Shown one piece after another: positions 22,551-34,822 of a stretch of 64,000 bases of DNA. The position numbers and the translations under genes were made by a program. Position 1 is the first letter of the stretch. Every line of letters starts with the position of its first letter. This DNA comes from Zanthoxylum bungeanum. Taxonomy: Eukaryota > Streptophyta > Magnoliopsida > Sapindales > Rutaceae. Location of the stretch: assembly GCA_019454045.1 (NCBI GenBank), contig SKCR01036775.1, positions 1 through 64,000 on the forward strand. Direction: 5' to 3'. The notes under the pieces are model-generated. The model did not search any database. It was not told the DNA's origin and saw nothing but the letters and a program-made list of their open reading frames with translations.

Positions 22551-24492
22551 TGTTAGGGATATGCCCTATACCCAACTTGTGGATGGGCTATATGTACATG
22601 TATTTGCAATATTTTCATTAATTAATAAAATGACAATCTTTATTATACGTGTCTTACATAAATTATATGAATCATCAAATACCGTAATAAAGCCCTTGGA
22701 GTAATAAGATGATGGCTTCCACGCCTTATGAGAATCATTACTCTTAAACGTTCATAGTCATAGTTTTGTGAATAATCTAGGCGTTCACAAAGTGGAGAGA
22801 CTAGAATGATGATATGATCCGCCCTTAATGTGGGTAGCCGATCTCATAGGCTACTAGCGGTGATCTGTCCGCTTGGTGTATCACATGGATGCATGAGTTG
22901 CTCGTGTCCATCGAACTCACCGCCGAAATTTTTCAACATGGAGTGTTTATCCCATGTGTCGGTGAGAACTTTCATGTATCGATTATATGACTAGTCCTTA
23001 GACTTGAGGTCTTTACAATTTTATGAGTGGATAAAAAAAAATTGACATTCTCCTTCCCCGGTTCAAAAGATCCGGTCATAAGGGTATGATTGGGTCATTT
23101 GTTGAAACACATGAAGTTTGTAAAGATACAACAGAGAATCGCCACTTTCTTTGATAATATTTTCTTATAAGAGTAATATTCTAGTTCGCGGTTTGATATG
23201 TGTGATCAGTACTTGAGACTATGGCCGCAGCGGAAGAATCATGTGAGATTCTTGGGTGAGCACGATTCATGACACTATCAACATCATACATTTGATTATA
23301 TGGTAGACACCTTCCATACCCTAGGTCAAGCGGTGGGGATACAGTGAGGCGAGGGACCGTATCATATGTAAATCGCATACAAAATGGGTATATATATCTT
23401 TCCTTCTCATCTGGGGGCCTTGGCATGTTGTTAGATGTCAACCTTGGTCATTGAAATCGAACGACCATCTTATCGGAGGATAATTTATGTTTGATTAAAT
23501 TATCACGATTGATTTCATGTCCAACTTGAGGGGAACCCAAAAGGTCACACACAACAAAGTTGAAATCAATGGTAAATAGTGCACAGTACAAATTTAACAA
23601 CATATATGATTACTGTAGGAATTGTTCATAAATGTTTCAATGTGTTTAATTATTGAACAAATCATTTATGAGGTTCCATAGTGGCTTAGGGATTGGTGAA
23701 TGATGATAGGGGCACTTTGGGAATTAGAATAAAAAAAAACGTGAATAGTAATGTGAATAGTAATTTTTTTATTTGTTATTTGTTTTGAATTTCAATTCGG
23801 CCAAACTCTTATTAGGGTTGTATAATCTCATTAAACCACTAAATTATGATCCAATGGCTAAGATTAAATTAGCATTTATCCCACATCAGATTCTTAATTA
23901 ATTTTGTTGTCTTTGGAGAACCTATAAAAACCCAAAGAATTCTTCACAAATTTTTGCACCAAAACCTTTCATATCTTGGGTTTATATAAGTGAACAACTC
24001 TAAAGTTTAAGAGTAAGGCACTGATTTTGAGCATCCTTAAGTCTAATTGACTAGAGGAATCTCAAGTTAAAAGTTTTGAGGTATTTTCATAGGCTAGCAG
24101 CAATGGCAAAATACATGTGCACTCAAGGCGTAGTCTTGCCGTTGAGTTTTGGCTTTGGTGTGTGCACCTTTGGAGGCCACACACTTGGGTGGGTCTTTGG
24201 AACGTGGAAGAGCTTCTTGAGTTTGAGAAAAGCTTTTAGATTGGAGGGAGCACTGGAGGAGTCTTCGGTTCAAGTAAGTATTTTTCTTTATTTTTATTAG
24301 AGTTCTTATGATAGTTAGCATGTTTAGGTTTATGTTCTTTGCATGTTTTATGCGTTTTTATGCTTAGAATATATAGTAACATGCCTAGGCTTGTAGAATA
24401 ATCAAAACAAATGGGTCTTGGGCAAAGAGATAGCGGCATCATAATTTGATTTATTTAATTTTCCGCTGCGCACTCGCGGCCGCTTCCTAACA
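22551..24492 (+). repeat. Copia E 5' LTR
   Basis: The LTR is 1942 bp from TGTTAGGGATATGCCC to CTTCCTAACA and matches 37271-39214 throughout with scattered substitutions and small indels. A TATA box (TATAAAAA) lies at 23923. The final 30 bp are GC-rich (GCACTCGCGGCCGCTTCC), as is common at the end of copia LTRs. Confidence 0.94.
23923..23930 (+). promoter_or_regulatory. TATA box of Copia E 5' LTR
   Basis: TATAAAAA is followed by CCCAAAGAATTCTTCAC. The 3' LTR has TATATAAA at the corresponding place (38646-38653). Confidence 0.7.
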
Positions 24493-24493
24493 G

Positions 24494-24505
24494 TGGTATC
24501 AGAAC
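24494..24505 (+). promoter_or_regulatory. Copia E primer-binding site (tRNA-iMet)
   Basis: TGGTATCAGAAC, one base after the LTR, differs by one base from the canonical TGGTATCAGAGC. Confidence 0.92.
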
Positions 24506-25768
24506 ACCATTTTTGTTTTGATTAGTTATCTCTCATTTGAACTCGAAATTGGGTGTGTAAAAGCTCGTTGGAAAGCTAACACCCTGAACTTAATGTTAGG
24601 CACAAGTTTTGCATGATTTGGTTAAGATTTGAATTGTGAAATTGCATTAAACTTTCACGCATCTGTAAAAAATGTGAATAGTAAATTTATTTGATTAAAA
24701 TAAAATGCAATATCATAATTAAATATTAATCAAAGTTATTTAATGCCTAAAATAATTCCAACATTTTAAAACTAATATGCTTGATGATTCTATGTATGAT
24801 TAGAATTGGCATGATTATTTTAGGGTGCAAACATCTAGAGACTTTTTAAGGAAATAGAGAGTGTATTGCTTATCCTTTAGTTAAGTAATTATTCCTTGAT
24901 GAACTTAGAGATTTATTACCTTTAAGGCTAATAGATATAAATCACTTGTTTATAATAAAAGACATTATAAAAGATACAAGTGGGGTGGGACCAAGGCGTT
25001 AATAAAACTTTCCAAACTAAAGTTAATTTAACCAAAATTATTACTAGAGTTAGATAATGATTTGGTGTCTTCCTTCACTCACTACCTTTTTATAGCCAAA
25101 AGGAAAAGTTGTGAAGACATCTAGATAATCATTTACTTAAAGCTTACCTTAAAGCATATTTAAAATGTTGGACTAATTTGGAGGATCTATTGTTTATTCC
25201 TGTCACCAAGGCAATAAGAGCTTAAAAGGTAAGGGTATTTAAGAGAGTTCGCTCCACACTCACTCTGGGGAATTTTCAAAGGAGGAATCCATCTGACAGT
25301 TATTCACTTAAACTTGCTAAAATCCTCAATAGTAATTTAAGTCTAAAATTTGCCTCCCATTGTAAAGTATAGACCCAAAGGGCTTAAACCGTATTGGCAG
25401 GACTAGGCTTTACCAGACTGACCAATACCAATTTGTCCCTAAATTGTACTATTGACAATGGTTTGACTTTTCTGAGTCATAAGACGCAGCGACCCTTAGG
25501 CGTGGTCTTATAACTTAGTGGCAAAGATTGGGTGTCCATAAGGACTAGCATAAGCTATGACATGTTTGATTGCCCAACCCAATGATCAAGGAATTGTGAT
25601 ATATATCATAAATTGGTTGGGAACCTACCTAATTATCATATTTTATAATGACCGGCCCTAGTCGGAGTTATGAAATGATGATAATGGGATCCTTGCCCAT
25701 AAGAAATCCATCATATTAGGGTTGATGCGATTTGCTTAAAATTTTAAAACAATTGAGTGGGAGCACCT
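24506..25768 (+). other. Copia E leader, no gene; contains a block shared with family A
   Basis: Untranslated and AT-rich. Positions 24974-25316 are homologous, in sense orientation, to the reverse complement of 34441-34738 in the family A element (see findings). The leader continues at 27630 beyond the solo LTR. Confidence 0.75.
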
Positions 25769-27629
25769 TGACCGTCGTAAACACACACATATAACGCAAG
25801 CGCACGTATCGTTCAAGTAGTATAAAATTATCGATCCCACGAGGACTTAATTCCTACTGTTGTTATTAATTATTGAATCTATTTATTTACAGATATCTAA
25901 TTGAGGGAGAAGAGAATGATTGCTTGATTGATTTGGTTGTTTGTAGATTTGCTAAATAAATAAATAAAAGACAAAAGAAATACTAAAGAAAATAACAAAA
26001 GACACAAAGATCTAGGGTTGTGAATCCTTCTAATATCTTTTAAAAGATGAAGTGATTATTTTATGTTTGTGTAATAAATCAGTTTACTAACCTGGAACAC
26101 TAAATTATGCAAAAGCCTCTGTCGATGGTCAGACGCAAATACCAGTTTAACCCAATTGAACCATATGTCTATGTCAACCAAATTAGCTGGATTCATTAAG
26201 TTTGAGTTCCAATTATGGCTACCCCCGCCCGACAGGTATATGTCTATCCTGTAAGGAAATCTATTAAAGGGTTATCTATCCTCAAGGAAGATCGTGGGCT
26301 ATTAAGTCTAAGGCTGAAACCTAAAATCCCTATGTCTAGTTCATTTTAGATTTACCATATCAATCTTATTGGTGATCAAACAACAAGAAGCATTAAGCTT
26401 AAGACTTAATAAGTAAACCTTTAAATTACCCAAACTATAAAATAACCCCTTATAACCAGTGATATTAGAATTCATCACAACCCAAGATAACTAACACATA
26501 ACTAGGGCTAGTAAAAACTTAAAAGTAAAAGACATAAAGTAAAAATGCTGAAAAGTAAAAGACATAAAGTAAAAGCTAAAAAGTAAAATAAAATAAAATG
26601 CTAAGGTAAAAGGAATTACTTTTACTATTTACTATTTAGATATCTCCCTTAATATAATATATAAACTTTGCATGATAATTACCAACCAGCAATATAGGCG
26701 GTATCCAGATTAAGTCAAATTAATAATTAATTACCAACCGACCAATCAGGCGGTATCCAGTTTAGTCAGGTTAAAACCAATTTAAATAATTACCAACCGA
26801 CCAATATGGCAGTATCCTCGTTAAGTCAGGTTTTAACTAGTGAATATTTAATTTTTAAGGGAGATTAATCTAAATAGCAATAGTAAAAGAATTACCTTTC
26901 ACCCTAGCTGGGGAAGTTACCTCCTCATGGTAAATAGTAAAAACCGTAAAAAGTAAAAGAAAAAGTAAATTACTATTATTACAAAACGTAATTAAGATTA
27001 TTTACAAAACTAAAAACTAAAAGAAATTAGAGAGAGAAACTCTCTCTTTACATCAAAGAGATGAGAGAGAGTGGTACAACAAAATCTGAAATTTCGAGCT
27101 CAATTTATAGGCACGGATAGGCATCTGGCGTTGTGACGCCAAGACCTTTGGCGTCGCTACGCCAGAACAGTGACAAATGTCACGCGTTGGTTTGTCGGTT
27201 TCAGATTCTTATCCGATGACGTGGCACTGTTCATGATAACTCAATAATTGTGATGACGTCATTGATGATGTCATGATGATGTGGCGGTGACGTCATGATG
27301 ATGTGGCGGTGGTGATTGTCGACGACTTGAGATGATGACACGTGGCATCCGCATGTTAGCAAATCTTCTGTGATGGTGACACGTGGCACGGCGCACGTTA
27401 GCAAAGTCAACTTTTTAGATTCTGATACGTGGACCAGGCGCACGTTAGGCATCGCGACGTGGAAAATTACCAAAATGCCCTTTTCGTCCAATTTTCACTA
27501 TTTTGCTCCAAATCACCTCCAGAATGTCCTGAAACTTTATTTATCTACAAAATATTCACAAAAATCAAGAAACTATACAAAATATTAGGTTAAATGAGTG
27601 GGAAATATTGATATAAATACCACTCATCA
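25769..27629 (-). mobile_element. Solo F-type LTR with perfect target-site duplication
   Basis: 1861 bp from TGACCGTCGTAAACAC to CCACTCATCA, flanked by CACCT at both 25764-25768 and 27630-27634. The sequence aligns with the LTRs of element F (55176-57314 and 62363 onward). In F the PBS position shows that the LTR is read on the minus strand, which fits the minus-strand TATA (CTATAAATTGAGC) near 27100-27110 here. Two CACGTG boxes (27339 and 27380) lie upstream of that TATA. Confidence 0.95.
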
Positions 27630-27740
27630 CACCTTCATAATATTAAAAGCCTATGTTATTATGAAACATTAATGAAAACATATTCCTAATATTAACATTC
27701 TCTTTTAACAGGTGGGTTAATATATTTAACAAACATTCAA

Positions 27741-28926
27741 ATGACAAACAGAGTATCACTTCGTTCCATCCTTGTTGAGCTTAAGATCAAATGTGACAAC
27801 TACAATGACTGGTTTAGAAACCTTAAAATTGCCTTACGACAAGAAAAGATTTTCTATGTTCTTGAAAGACCATTTCCCCCTGAACCCGCAGAAGATGCTA
27901 ACCAAAATACATTTTATACTTGGAAGAAACACGTCGATGATGATGAGCAAGCAGTTTGCATAATGCTTTGCTCTATATTGGACGAACTTCAGAAAGCTCA
28001 CGAAGATATGGATGCTCAAACCATCATCTTTCACTTGAATGAGTTGTATGCAACTAACGTTCATACCGTGAGATTCCAAGTGTCATGTGCCTTATTCCAA
28101 ATAAGGTATAAGGAAGGATCTGTTAGTGGACATGTGCTTAAGATGATTGGCCATATTGAAAAATTGGCCAACCTCAGGTTCATCATGGATCATAAGATAG
28201 GTCACGATCTAATTCTTCAGTCCTTCCCAAAAGACTTCTCTAACTTTATTATGCAGTTTCATCTGTCTGATAAAGAAGCTACTTTAGCAGAATTGCACAA
28301 TCTAATAAAGCAAGCAGATAATGACTTGAAACCGGAGCTTAAAACCTCCGTCATGCTTACGGGTACGGACCTGAATCCACGAGGCCCAAAGAAAAATAAG
28401 GGCAAGGCCAAGGCTCCAGATCACCTTAAGCCCAATGGTAAGGTGGAGAAGAAAAAGGGAAAGGGGAAATGTTTCTTTTGTGGAAAGAAGAGTCATTGGA
28501 AGAAAGACTGCAGATCCTTGAAAGCCAAGGAAGCTAGGGAAGCCCAAGAGGCGAAGAAGCCCAATGCTTCAGGTATGTTGTATATGATTGAACTATATTC
28601 TCAAAACTCTGAACCTTCTACTTGGGTGCTTGACACCGGTTGTGGGACTCACTTGTGTAACAATGTGCAGGGCCTGAGAAATAGTAGGAGACTACGTCAT
28701 GGGAGGTTGACTTACACATGGTTATGGAGCAAAACTAGCTGCATTGTGCGTGGGCACTTATTCATTAGTTTTGCCGAATGGTTTAGTCTTAGACTTAGAA
28801 GATTGTGTTTATGTTCCTTCTCTAATAAAGAACATCATTTCAATTTCTTCTTTATGTAATAAAGGCTTTTCATGCCTAATAAGTTGTAATGAATGTTCCA
28901 TTTATTTCAATGAAATAAATTATTGA
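27741..28926 (+). pseudogene. Copia E gag and protease (one frameshift)
   Basis: The 372-codon frame from 27741 starts MTNRVSLRSILVELKI, the usual copia gag N-terminus. Residues about 60-200 are the helical UBN2-type gag body. A basic stretch follows, then a CCHC zinc knuckle CFFCGKKSHWKKDC at about 244-257, and the protease active site WVLDTGCGTHLC at about 294-305 (DTG with the catalytic aspartate). After about residue 325 the frame is lost; the natural continuation (LVLPNGLVLDLEDCVYVPS) is in the frame 28744-28926. Gag is otherwise intact and full length, the best-preserved coding region in the window. The start lies 107 bp downstream of the solo LTR edge. Confidence 0.9.
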
Positions 28927-29158
28927 GATGTTATTTTCAATAATGGTATCTATGTCTTACAAACTAATAAAGAATGTTCAACCTCTAATATATATAATGT
29001 TAACTCGAATAATCTCAATGAATCACTTTTACTTACCTGGCTCTGAGGCCGAGTATATTGCAGGATCTAAGGCAGTTAAAGAAGCAGTATGGATAAAGAA
29101 GTTCATCACGGAGCTGGAAGTGCTTCCCGCGATAAAGAATGGCATCACTGTAGGACAC
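28927..29158 (+). pseudogene. Copia E deletion junction: pre-integrase start fused to RNase H end
   Basis: Up to about 29030 the translation follows the segment between protease and pre-integrase. From about 29038 it is abruptly RNase H (SEAEYIAGSKAVKEAVWIKK). Everything between, meaning the integrase and RT of a normal copia pol (about 3 kb), is absent. RNase H is then cut at 29158 by the family A insertion and resumes at 37008. Confidence 0.88.
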
Positions 29159-31333
29159 AGAAATCGGCGACGCTTTCCAGGCTCGCTGCCCGGTCGGGAG
29201 TACGGAGTAGCCCGCGGGGGACTAAACCAGAGAATAAATGAGTCGCCACCTAGTGTGAACCGGGAAAATGATTTAAGGCCGTACTCACCCCTCGCAAGGG
29301 AAGACCTCAAACCGTTGGGTTCGGAATGGTCCCCTACTTATGCCACTTGTAATGAATGGATTTATGTAATAATATAACCGAGTCTACGTAACATACATAT
29401 GCAAGAATAACCTACATCTAAGTTCGCATACAACCTATATTTAAGTTTGCATATAACCTATATCTAAGTTTGCATGCATAAAAGTAAGTCGAAATAACGG
29501 CAAGCACACAATCTCATGGACACATTAAATTGATAAATACGGAAACATAAATAAATAATCTATTGTCTAAACATAAACATTGAAGAGATATAATTAAGCT
29601 CCTAGTGCGAAAGAAATAACTAAGTCATGCATAAAAATAACCTACTATTTCTAATAAATAATGAATAAAAACAAGATTAGATGAAATGAAATATGTGCGT
29701 TTCTCAAGCGGTACGTGGAGTTGTATCCCAAGTTCCGACCACACTACCGTCCATTCGGATTCGGCTACAGAATTTACGTTTGGTTTTCCATCCAATATAC
29801 CACAAGAGATAGCACAAAATCATTCATCCCATTGCCACAATACATATAAATCAACAATACGCATGCGAAGAATTATTAATAAATAATAAAAAAAATGAAC
29901 GAGAATAAATAAAAGGGTGCCCTCAGGTCTTATCTTTTAAGTCGCCTCTTGGAAGTGCGTTACACGGCCGTCGGAAGGGTTAATGCTCTGCAACTCCTCT
30001 GGTTCACTGGTTCACTATTTTCCTTCGTTGCCTCACTATTTTGGGCTAATATTTTCTCTATTTTTGTTGTATTTTCTGGTCGTCGGGTTTTGTTATTGTT
30101 TTGCGATTTTGGATGCAATTTTTGGTGGACTGGTTTGCGGTTTTGACTGCAGTTTTTGCTGGACTGGTTTGCGGTAAAGGATGCAGTTTTTGGTGGACTG
30201 GTTTGCGGGTTTAAGGGTGCAGTTTCGCGAGTTTAAGGGTGCAGTTCTGCGGGTTTAAGGGTGCAGTTTGCGAGTTTATGATGCAGTTTTTGGGGTACAG
30301 TTTGGAGCTGTTTGGTACGATAATGAAGGACTGATTTGGTGCGATTTAGGGGCTGTGATTGTGCGATTTAGGGGTGCAGGTCAGGGGGTGTTTGGTGCGG
30401 CATTGTGGTGTGCGTTTCTGAGGGAAATTCTTCTATGGTTCACTGATTTTTATTTTCACTTGGCTGTCGTGAAATATTTAGTGCTATGTGGGTTGTCTTC
30501 ATGTGGGAGCTGCATGCATGGGGTTGTGAAGGGCAGCTAACATGAGAAGTGTGGCTATTTGCTTTGGTTGATTTTTGTACGTGACGTGAAGTGGGCTAGG
30601 CATGAGGAATCAGATGGCTTTTGTCTTGTAATGAGTTGTTATTTGTGGTGAATGATAGAGAGACGAGTGCAATTGGCTTATATGTGTGGGGTGTGAATGA
30701 GCTCTCGGGGAAGAAAAGGTTTGGTTTATGTGTCTTTTTATAGGAGAGGGTTGGGGTTGTCCTCATTCGGGTAGGAAAGAGATAATGTAATTATGGGGGT
30801 ATCTCTAATTAGTGTGTCATAAGGAAAAATCCATTCACCTTAGGAAGGTAATTTGTGGGATTTGATTTGATTTTAGGCATGTGATTTAATTTAATGAGGA
30901 AGGTGATTTATGAGATTTGATTTGATTTTATTTAGTTTAGGCATGTGATTTAATTTAATTAGGAAGGTGATTTATAGGATTTGATTTTATTTTATTTAAT
31001 TTACGAATGATATTTGATTGGATTTTAACATGTGTTTCATGTGTTTGAATGTTTTTGGATGTGATTTAATGGGCTTGGAGGCTTATAGGCATGTAAGATG
31101 GCTAGTTGGTGGGCTTGGGCGTGTGGTTGGTAGTGTGTGGGCTTAGGATAAATTTTAAAACAGATATCGAACGAGTGAACCCGAAGCTAGGCAAACGAAT
31201 TAAGTCCAACAAGGTATTGATTTCTGAATTTTCCTTTTCGACGTCCGTTTCCCACGACTTCCGCAACTTAAAGGGTAGTGCCTCCGTATGAGGCTCATCC
31301 TCGGGACTTATATGCAAAAATGCAGTGCCTACA
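29159..31333 (-). repeat. Family A left LTR (3' LTR in sense orientation)
   Basis: The LTR is 2175 bp, TGTAGGACA...TGCCTACA, and aligns with 34823-37007 over its whole length with moderate divergence. A minus-strand TATA (TATAAAAAG) lies at 30734-30742. The segment 30080-30300 has short TTTTTGGTGGACTGG and GGGTTTAAGGGTGCAG repeats. Long plus-strand frames here (for example 30268-30540) are not conserved protein families. Confidence 0.93.
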
Positions 31334-31349
31334 GTCGCCCCCACTTTGA
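31334..31349 (-). promoter_or_regulatory. Family A polypurine tract
   Basis: The minus strand reads TCAAAGTGGGGGCGAC directly before the 3' LTR. It is purine-rich with a run of five G. It fixes the minus orientation together with the PBS at the other end. Confidence 0.75.
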
Positions 31350-31603
31350 TGGGACTTCTACAGTGTGTGACAATGACAATCCTATCAAAGTTATGCAATG
31401 CATTTTTACTTACATGGCTCGCCAGCTGCTGCCTGACTTGCCTGTTGCTTCGAACTGAGTTGATCTGGTGGTGAGCTGCTGCGACCCCTAAGGTTCATCC
31501 CCGCAAGATGCTGCGATCTCTAGGAATCACTACCAAACTGAGCTGATAACAGGTAGTGAGGTGCTTTGATCTCCGGGATTCATTCCCTATCTGAGTTGAT
31601 GAC

Positions 31604-32158
31604 TTGGGCCTCGACCCTGGGATTTATTCTCGAAACTGCTGGAAGTGTGGGCCTCGACACTGGGATTTATTCCTGAAACTGCTGACAATGTGGGCCTTGA
31701 CCCTAGGATTCATTCCCGAAACCGCTGACAATGTGGGCCTCGACCCTGGGATTTATTCCTAAAACTACTGACAATGTGGGCCTCGACCCTGGGATTCATT
31801 CCCAAAACCGCTGACAATGTGGTCCTCGACCCTGGGATTCATTCCCGAAACTGCTGACAACGTGGGCCTTGACCCTGGGATTCATTCCCGAAACCGCTGA
31901 AAATATGGGCCTCGACCCTGAGATTCATTCCCGAAACTGCTGACAATGAGGGCCACGACCCTGGGATTCATTCCCGAAACAGCTGACAATGTGGGCCTCG
32001 ACCCTGGGATTCATTCCCGAAACTGCTGATAACGTGGGCCTCGACCTTGGGATTCATTCCCAAAACTGCTGACAATGTAGGCCTCGACCCTGGGATTCAT
32101 TCCCGAAACTGCTGTCAATGTGGGCCTCGACCTTGGGATTCATTCCCCAAACTGCTTG
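31604..32158. repeat. 43-bp minisatellite, 13 units
   Basis: Thirteen imperfect units of about 43 bp follow the pattern GTGGGCCTCGACCCTGGG + ATTCATTCCCGAAACTGCTG + ACAAT, with a more decayed flank from about 31490. The array sits between the internal region and the 3' LTR in sense orientation, the place where Ogre/Tat elements are known to carry variable minisatellites. Forty-three is not a multiple of three, so it is unlikely to be coding. Confidence 0.95.
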
Positions 32159-32585
32159 ACTTTGCCGCCTTTTCCTTTTCTTCAAAAGCTGCGAACAAAA
32201 ACAAAACAAAAAAATACGTGCATGTGAAGGGTATGCATGGATGTATGGATGTATTTCCTATTCTGATGGGTTAGGCCTTCCGTGTGCTCCTTGGTGCCAT
32301 TTGCCTACAAATGTCTCTGGTCGCCCCTAGGTCTGGTTATAATTTCCTTCTACCGGTTCTTTTCTGGTGATTGCTCAGTTCTCTTTTGTCTTCATGGCTC
32401 AAGTTTTTATTATATCCCTTATTTGCGGGATGGTAGATTGGTCGACCCCAGTCTTGATTTAGCTTTCTGCTCTCCGCTGCTTGCATTAGGTCAATGTGGA
32501 CCACATGATATGGCATTTTATATCATCATATTATATCACATGCTACGAAATAGTCCCAATAGTTACACATATTATGGCCCTCAAA

Positions 32586-33290
32586 GAATGCCCAGTATTG
32601 AATCTAGAGAACCTTCAAAACATTCAATGCAACTCTAATCCAAGTCATTTGAATAACTGGTCTAAGCTAGACTCAAGGTGTGTGTGTGCAAAGGTTCCTT
32701 TGCAGATTCATCCCTAGGTAAGCCAACTCAATGATTTCGTCAAAAAATTGGGATCGATGGGTCAAACCAACCTAGATGTCTCAATTATGCCTGCAGTTGC
32801 TTTTCTATGCTCAATGTGGTATGATGTTCTTTCTCTTTCGTCTCTCTCTTTTTTCTTTTCGTTTTGAACTTCTTTTTTCTTTTCTTTTTTTTTTTTTTTT
32901 TTTCTTATTTTTTTATCAACACACATACCCTTTAAGGTAGCATTTCTCCTCATGGTGGTCCTAATACTCACCAATGGGTAGCTTCACGCTTATCGATTAT
33001 AGGTGGTTTAATTCTTTTTCGTAGAGACTTTTCTTTTATTTTCAACCATACCACACATCATAACACAAGCAAATCAGGATAGACATTTAGGCGAACGGTC
33101 ATTCACCGACCTACAATTTCTTCAACTAGTCACTTTACTAACTACTCAGGTTTTCACTGCTAAGAACCATAATCAAGTGCTTTTGAGTCTAACATAGATC
33201 AATTACTCTAAGTATTAGATAAAAGAACATCAAGAGTTTATTGTTTCTAAGATTTCACCAAAAAACAAACGATTTCATCATTGGACTCAT
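32586..33290 (-). repeat. Family A copy of a 3' module shared with elements G and F
   Basis: The segment starting GAGAACCTTCAAAACATTC and running through GACTCAAGGTGTGTGTGTG, GGGTCAAACCAACCTAGAT, CTCCTCATGGTGGTCCTAAT and CGAACGGTCATTCACCGAC aligns closely with 46050-46690 in G and more loosely with 57600-58400 in F. It has no coding capacity. A T-rich tract (about 32870-32920) interrupts it. Confidence 0.85.
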
Positions 33291-33317
33291 GTCTAACTAT
33301 TAAGGACTAAAAACAGA

Positions 33318-33420
33318 CAATGTTTTTTTTCTCTCTTTTTTCTTTTTTTTTTCTTTTTTTTTCTTCCTTTTTTTTTTCTTTTTTCATTTTTTTTCTCATT
33401 TTTTTTTCTTTTTTTTTACA
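33318..33420. repeat. Poly-T / CT-rich low-complexity tract
   Basis: About 100 bp made almost entirely of T with scattered C, inside family A. It generates a spurious Phe-rich frame at 33320-33502. Confidence 0.95.
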
Positions 33421-34440
33421 ATGGTCTTTCTATCATTGCCGTAAAGTTTTCTGTTCCTCGATTTTCTTTTCCCCGATATCCATGTTACTAAACTCTTCTT
33501 GACAAGTCTTCTTTTTTCTAACCCAACGGATATCTATGATGGCTTTTAAGACACAGGGGTTAATATGATACGTGTATGCATGAGATGCAAGTGGTTATCA
33601 AAACAACATATATCCTTCCGACCTTATATCTCCCACACTCGTGGTAAGTTCATTTCTGTCCTAGGTATGGCTTTTTCAATGCACCAATGTGGGTACACAA
33701 GATCGTTATCTCCTATGCTACAAGGGTGAACCTTGGCCGCTTCTGTCCCTTTCCATCGGTAAAAGACAAATACCGCCCATTTACAACATGGACCAAGCCT
33801 ATTATGGGATTATGCTATTGTCTAGAAACGACGAATTGGGCTTTCAGCAACTGCGGTCATGGGGATGAACTTGGAGGTATCCAAAGTAAATAAATATGCC
33901 GTAACAAGACGTATCCTTCCTAGATGAAAGCTAATGTGGATATCAGACTTATGCTTCTAGCATATTTATATCATGATTGGATTTTCTAAGTCCATCAAGG
34001 TTTTCATACAAGTTGGCCCATTATCATTTTGAAGCATTCAATCACACTATTGCAAGGTGTAAACTTGTCCTATTTGAAAAAGGCCCGACAGGTTTACATA
34101 TTCGCGATAACGTGGCTAAGTAACTTCAAATGATAGGGCCCAAGCACAAAGTGGCCCATCAGTATTTTAGAAGATTTTGGCCCAATTGTTATAAGATACG
34201 AACTCGTCCCAGTTTAAATGGCCCAACAAGTTCACAGCTCATGACGAAAGGTCTAACTGAATCTAAATGATGATAGTCCCAAACACAAGCATAAAGGGAT
34301 GGTTTCTATTGGTCATACAACTATGGTTCACATTTGGGTTTATAAGAGTGTAGACAAAGGCTTTCGTCGGCGAAGGATTGCCCACAACTAGGTCTCCCTA
34401 CTCAAGGGTTCGAGCGACCAAGTGAGCGCACCTTTTTTAT
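33421..34440. other. Family A internal region, no gene
   Basis: Non-coding. It includes several GGCCCAAC/GGCCCATC words at 34010-34240. No gag, RT or integrase motif is found on either strand. Confidence 0.7.
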
Positions 34441-34738
34441 ACGCTACTACATGAATGACTGTCAAATGGATTTCTTATTGAAGATTCCCTAGAGGGAGGG
34501 TGGAGCGAACTCTCTTAAATACCTTTGCCTCTTAAGCTCTTATCGCCTTGGTGACATGAATAAACAATAGATCCCCCAAATTAGTCCATCACGGTAAGCT
34601 TTGAGTAAATGATTATCTACGTGTCTTCACAGCTTTTTCTTTTGGCTATAGAAAGGTAGTGAGTGAAGGAAGGCACCAAATCATTATCTAACTCTAATAA
34701 TTCCTTTGGTTAACCCCTTGGACCTAACCCACTTGTAG
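34441..34738 (-). other. Family A leader block shared with the Copia E leader
   Basis: The reverse complement (from CAAGTGGGTTAGGTCCAAGG through TTAGAGTTAGATAATGATTT and TATTTAAGAGAGTTCGCTCC) aligns with 24974-25316, with two insertions in E at about 25000-25030 and 25150-25165. In both elements the block lies between the PBS and the coding position. Confidence 0.85.
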
Positions 34739-34800
34739 GCATGGTTAACTAAAGCATAAATAACAAACATTACAAGACATTATTTCGGGGTTGATTCTCT

Positions 34801-34819
34801 ATCCCCAATGGAGTCGCCA
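34801..34819 (-). promoter_or_regulatory. Family A primer-binding site (tRNA-Arg)
   Basis: The minus strand reads TGGCGACTCCATTGGGGAT, three bases after the 5' LTR. To my knowledge this is complementary, with one mismatch, to the 3' end of plant tRNA-Arg(ACG), including its CCA. The plus-strand text looks like the 3' end of a tRNA for the same reason. Confidence 0.85.
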
Positions 34820-34822
34820 GAC

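Noticed and set aside
30268..30540. 90-residue plus-strand ORF, related to the 82-residue frame at 35966-36214
   Set aside because: Both are in the two LTRs of the same element and antisense to its transcription. Similarity reflects LTR duplication; low-complexity W/G/C-rich protein.
31604..32158. Regular 43-bp repeats resembling a CRISPR array
   Set aside because: The units are directly contiguous with no unique spacers, and the context is a plant retrotransposon.
32282..32638. 118-residue plus-strand ORF in family A
   Set aside because: It overlaps the non-coding 3' module, runs against the sense of the element, and no motif is recognised.
33318..33420. Poly-T as the tail of a minus-strand LINE or SINE
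   Set aside because: No RT or tRNA-derived head is next to it and no target duplication flanks it. A nearby T-rich tract belongs to the module shared with element G.
34786..34819. Possible 3' half of a tRNA-Arg gene
   Set aside because: Only the acceptor and T-stem end match, and it lies exactly at the LTR edge, so it is the primer-binding site. The same applies to the tRNA-Asp-like ends at 50352 and 62339.
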